Of a stretch of DNA of 64,000 nucleotides, positions 60,945 through 64,000 are shown piece by piece. The position numbers and the translations under genes were made by a program. The notes under the pieces are model-generated. The model saw only the letters and a program-made list of their open reading frames with translations, made no database searches and had not been told where the DNA came from. The stretch's first letter is position 1. Each line of letters opens with the position of its first letter. Location of the stretch: NCBI GenBank assembly GCA_022393335.1, contig JAJEKB010021277.1, forward strand, positions 284,712 to 348,711, written 5' to 3'. This stretch comes from Macrotrachela quadricornifera (Eukaryota > Rotifera > Eurotatoria > Philodinida > Philodinidae).

Positions 60945-62834
60945 TTATCATTAGTTGCTAATTATCCAGAACTAAATCTAGATAGTTCTATACAAGCAAC
61001 AACAGAAAAAGAAACAATTTTACTGGCTGAAAGTTAATGTAACAAGAATCATGAAAAAAATATCACTCTAGTTGAAATTATTTGTCTTGTGAAACAAAGA
61101 TATGTACGGGAAAAATAATCATATCTCCCAGTTGGTCATCTCGTAATAAAAGAGAAATGTCTCAAATATATGATCTAATCATCTGAATCATAGATTACTA
61201 GAGACTACTGTTGTTTGAATATCTCCCCTACTTTTATCACTGGTGCATTCCACATACTTTGCATCCATGCATAGCTATTTAGCATGTGGGAAATGTATTT
61301 CACATCATCCACTTGAATTCTTATAGCCGCATCTGCATAAATTTATTAGTGATAATAAAGAAAAATTCTGCTAGAATACTGAATTCAAAACTCGTACATC
61401 TATCGAGTGCAAAGATGTAATTTCCGAAGGAAAATCTATGGAATTTTTCATACTTTTATCATTTCAAATACTATCTTTTTATTATCCATTATATCATTCG
61501 AATAAGTGAGATGAAAATTCCAATAAAAAATTCTATAATTGTTCATTTCCTTGCATTACTTCGATATGTCTATATTTGTTAACCCCGTTTTCTGATTGGT
61601 ACCTTTTACCTATCCTTAGTTAGTTGTTATCGTGATCTATTATCTCTATGTCTGGACTGACGTGACACTTATGATGGAAAATGTTGATTGTAATTATAAT
61701 GAAGATGAAGAATTGTGTCACATCTCTAATTGAGAAGGTAGTTTCTTGATGGTTTGATTTGAAACAAGTCTTGGAAGCAATGAGACGTACTTCCTTTCAT
61801 CGAAATGTATTTCAAAATATCGATTAGCTGATGATTGAAATGATTCATAACGATTTATCTGTAAGAGGAAACGAAAAATATGCTTACCGATAATGATAAT
61901 GAAAGATAGGTTAATACATTGTCCAAATTTTGAATCTGAAAATTGTGCAAGTTAATCGCAGTTTTCGAAAAGAATTCATCTGTTTAGAAGATTTTGTGAG
62001 ACTTTCTTCATGAGAGACAACAAAAAGTATGTGAATTTCGATATGTTGATTTCTATAGATTCAGAAACAATGAGCATTTTTCAAAAACATTACGATTAAT
62101 CTGTGTTCCTTCGTTATCTTCGGTAGTTCTTGTTCAAAAAAGGAGTACATTCGAGAAAAGTAAAACTTCTGACTTAATAATTAATCATATGAATTAATGG
62201 TATTATAATCGAAGAACTCTGATTCTTCTCTGAACTAATCGAATTCAGAAATATTCTTGTTAATCAGATTATCTATCTACTGCAGTTTGTCATATTTCAT
62301 ATCTGTCTTTCAACTAATAATTAATCTCATTGATGATTAAAGACATATGATCCATGTTTATAAATGAGATTGACGAACAAAATTGAATATTTATTTACTT
62401 TATCCACATCGATCAAAAACTGTTTCGATAAAATATTCGATTTGTATCGAAATTTTTGATAAACCTACACCAACTTATTCGGTTAGTTAGCATTTAGTAA
62501 TTTCATTTCAATTTTTAGCTTGTGCTCATCATCATGAATATATGCAATATGTTAACAAATGTAACGATATTAAGAGAAGAATTGATTCAAATAAGATTAT
62601 TTGCTAATCAACAATGTGTATATATGATATGGATCGATTGTCGAACTGTTTTACATATAATCATAATAAAACTTACCATTTTCAAACAGAGAATATCTGT
62701 GAAAATGGTGAACAATGCTTTTATGGAATAAAATATTAATATACTAGTAAAGATTTTGTTATATCATGTGATTATATCTTTGGTTATCATAATATCATAG
62801 AGATAACATCGTCAAATCATTTTATAACCGCATA
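60945..62834. other. non-coding region
   Basis: AT-rich; no gene, RNA or strong repeat recognised. Confidence 0.4.
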
Positions 62835-63990
62835 TATTTGACTATGAGACTACGAGTGATTTGACAGAATAGATCCTCTCTTATTGAACAATTTTTAAAT
62901 CTTAAAGAAGACAAGTTCGTTTGATTTGAAAGTTTTATTCCATATATACTATCTAATATGAGTAGACACATCTTCCCAGTAAGAACTTTTGTAAAACATT
63001 TTTATGGATTTTTCTCAAAAACTATTGATTTTCGATAAATTCTCATCTTGCCATTATTCCTATCTATCACACTTTGTTCATTCGCATAAATAGTTGTTTG
63101 AAAATGATGACTACTATAGAATATTTCTGAAATGTCTTTGTGCTTCGAGAATCTTTTCAAGAACACGATCGATGGGTCAGAGACAGAATCTTTTCCCGTT
63201 TTTTGGAAAATATGAATAATATTTTCTCTCATTTTGACAAGAATGATGCAACAGAGACTGAAGGATGGCACGACCTTCTGTATGTGAGACATTTCAATGC
63301 AACTTTTCCTAATTTTTCGAGAAAGTATATCTAAAACTTTGTTCCATTTTGAAGAATATTACATCCTTTCACTTTTACATCTTCGCGATTCCATTGATTC
63401 AATGATTACCAAATGATACAGATAGAGAGTCCTTAAAAAGATGCCAAACAAATCTCGTATACATACCAAAAGTGTGGTATAGGTGTTCGTAAAAATACCC
63501 TATAGGCATTCTATAATAAAGTGAATAGCACAGATGAGCTCTCAAACTGAACCATTAATATGAGATTATATGAACCTTATTGAAGTAATCTACAAAGAGT
63601 TTTTGTAAAAAAACCAGTTGAAGTTGCTTCACAGAGGAAATTTTTTGTCAACATTTCCATAAATCAAATTGACACCGCACAATTATCTTATCAAAACAGA
63701 TCAAGATCATGATTTATAGTGAGTTCTGACAAACTGATAAAACTAACAATATAGGCTACGTCATTCATTGACGTCAATAATTTATAGTCAAAGAAAAGTG
63801 ATAAAACTAACAATATAGAGTGCACTTCATTCATATAAATCATTTATAGATAAGAAAAACTGATAAACCTAACAATATAGACTATTTAATTCGTTGACAT
63901 AAATCACTTATAGACAAAGAGAACTGATATTTTATTATTGTATAAAACATTTTTCATCTTTAACATCTGTTTTATCAACTCTGATTTTTG
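62835..63990. repeat. dispersed ~1-kb repeat, copy 2
   Basis: Partner of 38940-39930 in the same orientation. Relative to copy 1 it has a ~37-bp duplication around 63160-63195 (GAATCTTTTC repeated) and a tandem expansion near its right end. Confidence 0.7.
63725..63945. repeat. ~67-bp tandem repeat at the end of the dispersed repeat
   Basis: Three head-to-tail units beginning CTGATAAA(A/C)CTAACAATATAG and containing TTCATTGAC or similar. Copy 1 at about 39785-39850 has only one unit. Confidence 0.65.
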
Positions 63991-64000
63991 TTCGTCACGT

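Overview
The window looks like about 64 kb of a bdelloid rotifer nuclear genome (Adineta/Rotaria type). It is AT-rich, has short AT-rich introns with GT..TTTTAG-type borders, and carries gene families that I know to be expanded in bdelloids: an NAD:arginine ADP-ribosyltransferase fused to NHL repeats, large NHL-repeat membrane proteins, FG-GAP repeats, and many small DNA transposons. There is one 100-N scaffold gap. Organism assignment is inference from these families; no rRNA, tRNA, organelle or bacterial operon structure was recognised.

Layout. (1) 920-5036 (+): a five-exon gene that strings together three diverged copies of one membrane-anchored, cysteine-containing ectodomain unit. (2) 6.2-11.1 kb: three inverted-repeat elements (one a TA-flanked mariner-type foldback) and the first copy of a small single-pass membrane protein gene (7127-7784, -). 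(3) 11.7-12.7 kb (-): an intronless secreted cysteine-rich four-repeat protein with a GPI-type tail. (4) 13-17 kb: tandem repeats and a 1.47 kb hAT-like non-autonomous element. (5) 17.1-18.9 kb: a second copy of the region around the small membrane gene, about 10 kb from the first; a third, older paralogue lies at 23.2-23.9 kb, between two halves of another diverged duplication. (6) 30.2-32.6 kb (-): the ADP-ribosyltransferase/NHL fusion, split by a 625-bp intron and carrying two in-frame TGA codons. (7) 32.7-37.3 kb (+): a decayed non-LTR retrotransposon whose poly-A end abuts a broken FG-GAP repeat gene. (8) 39-42 kb: a dispersed repeat, a ~34-bp minisatellite with a hAT MITE inside it, and degenerate tandem repeats. 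(9) 45.8-54.8 kb (+): a very large receptor gene: three NHL beta-propeller exons of exactly 888 nt each, two PPC-like domain exons of exactly 384 nt each, and a seven-transmembrane exon, all joined by phase-1 introns. (10) 56.5-58.9 kb: a deleted mariner and a decayed Tc1/IS630-type transposase. (11) 60-64 kb: another foldback element and the second copy of the dispersed repeat.

The surface-protein genes (triple-unit membrane protein, cysteine-rich GPI-type protein, small single-pass proteins, NHL/PPC/7TM receptor) share a theme of extracellular modules multiplied by exon or gene duplication. The two strongest discoveries are the exon-multiplied NHL-PPC-7TM receptor and the three-unit membrane protein. 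In both, the conclusion comes from reading frame and intron phase across exons, which single open frames do not show.
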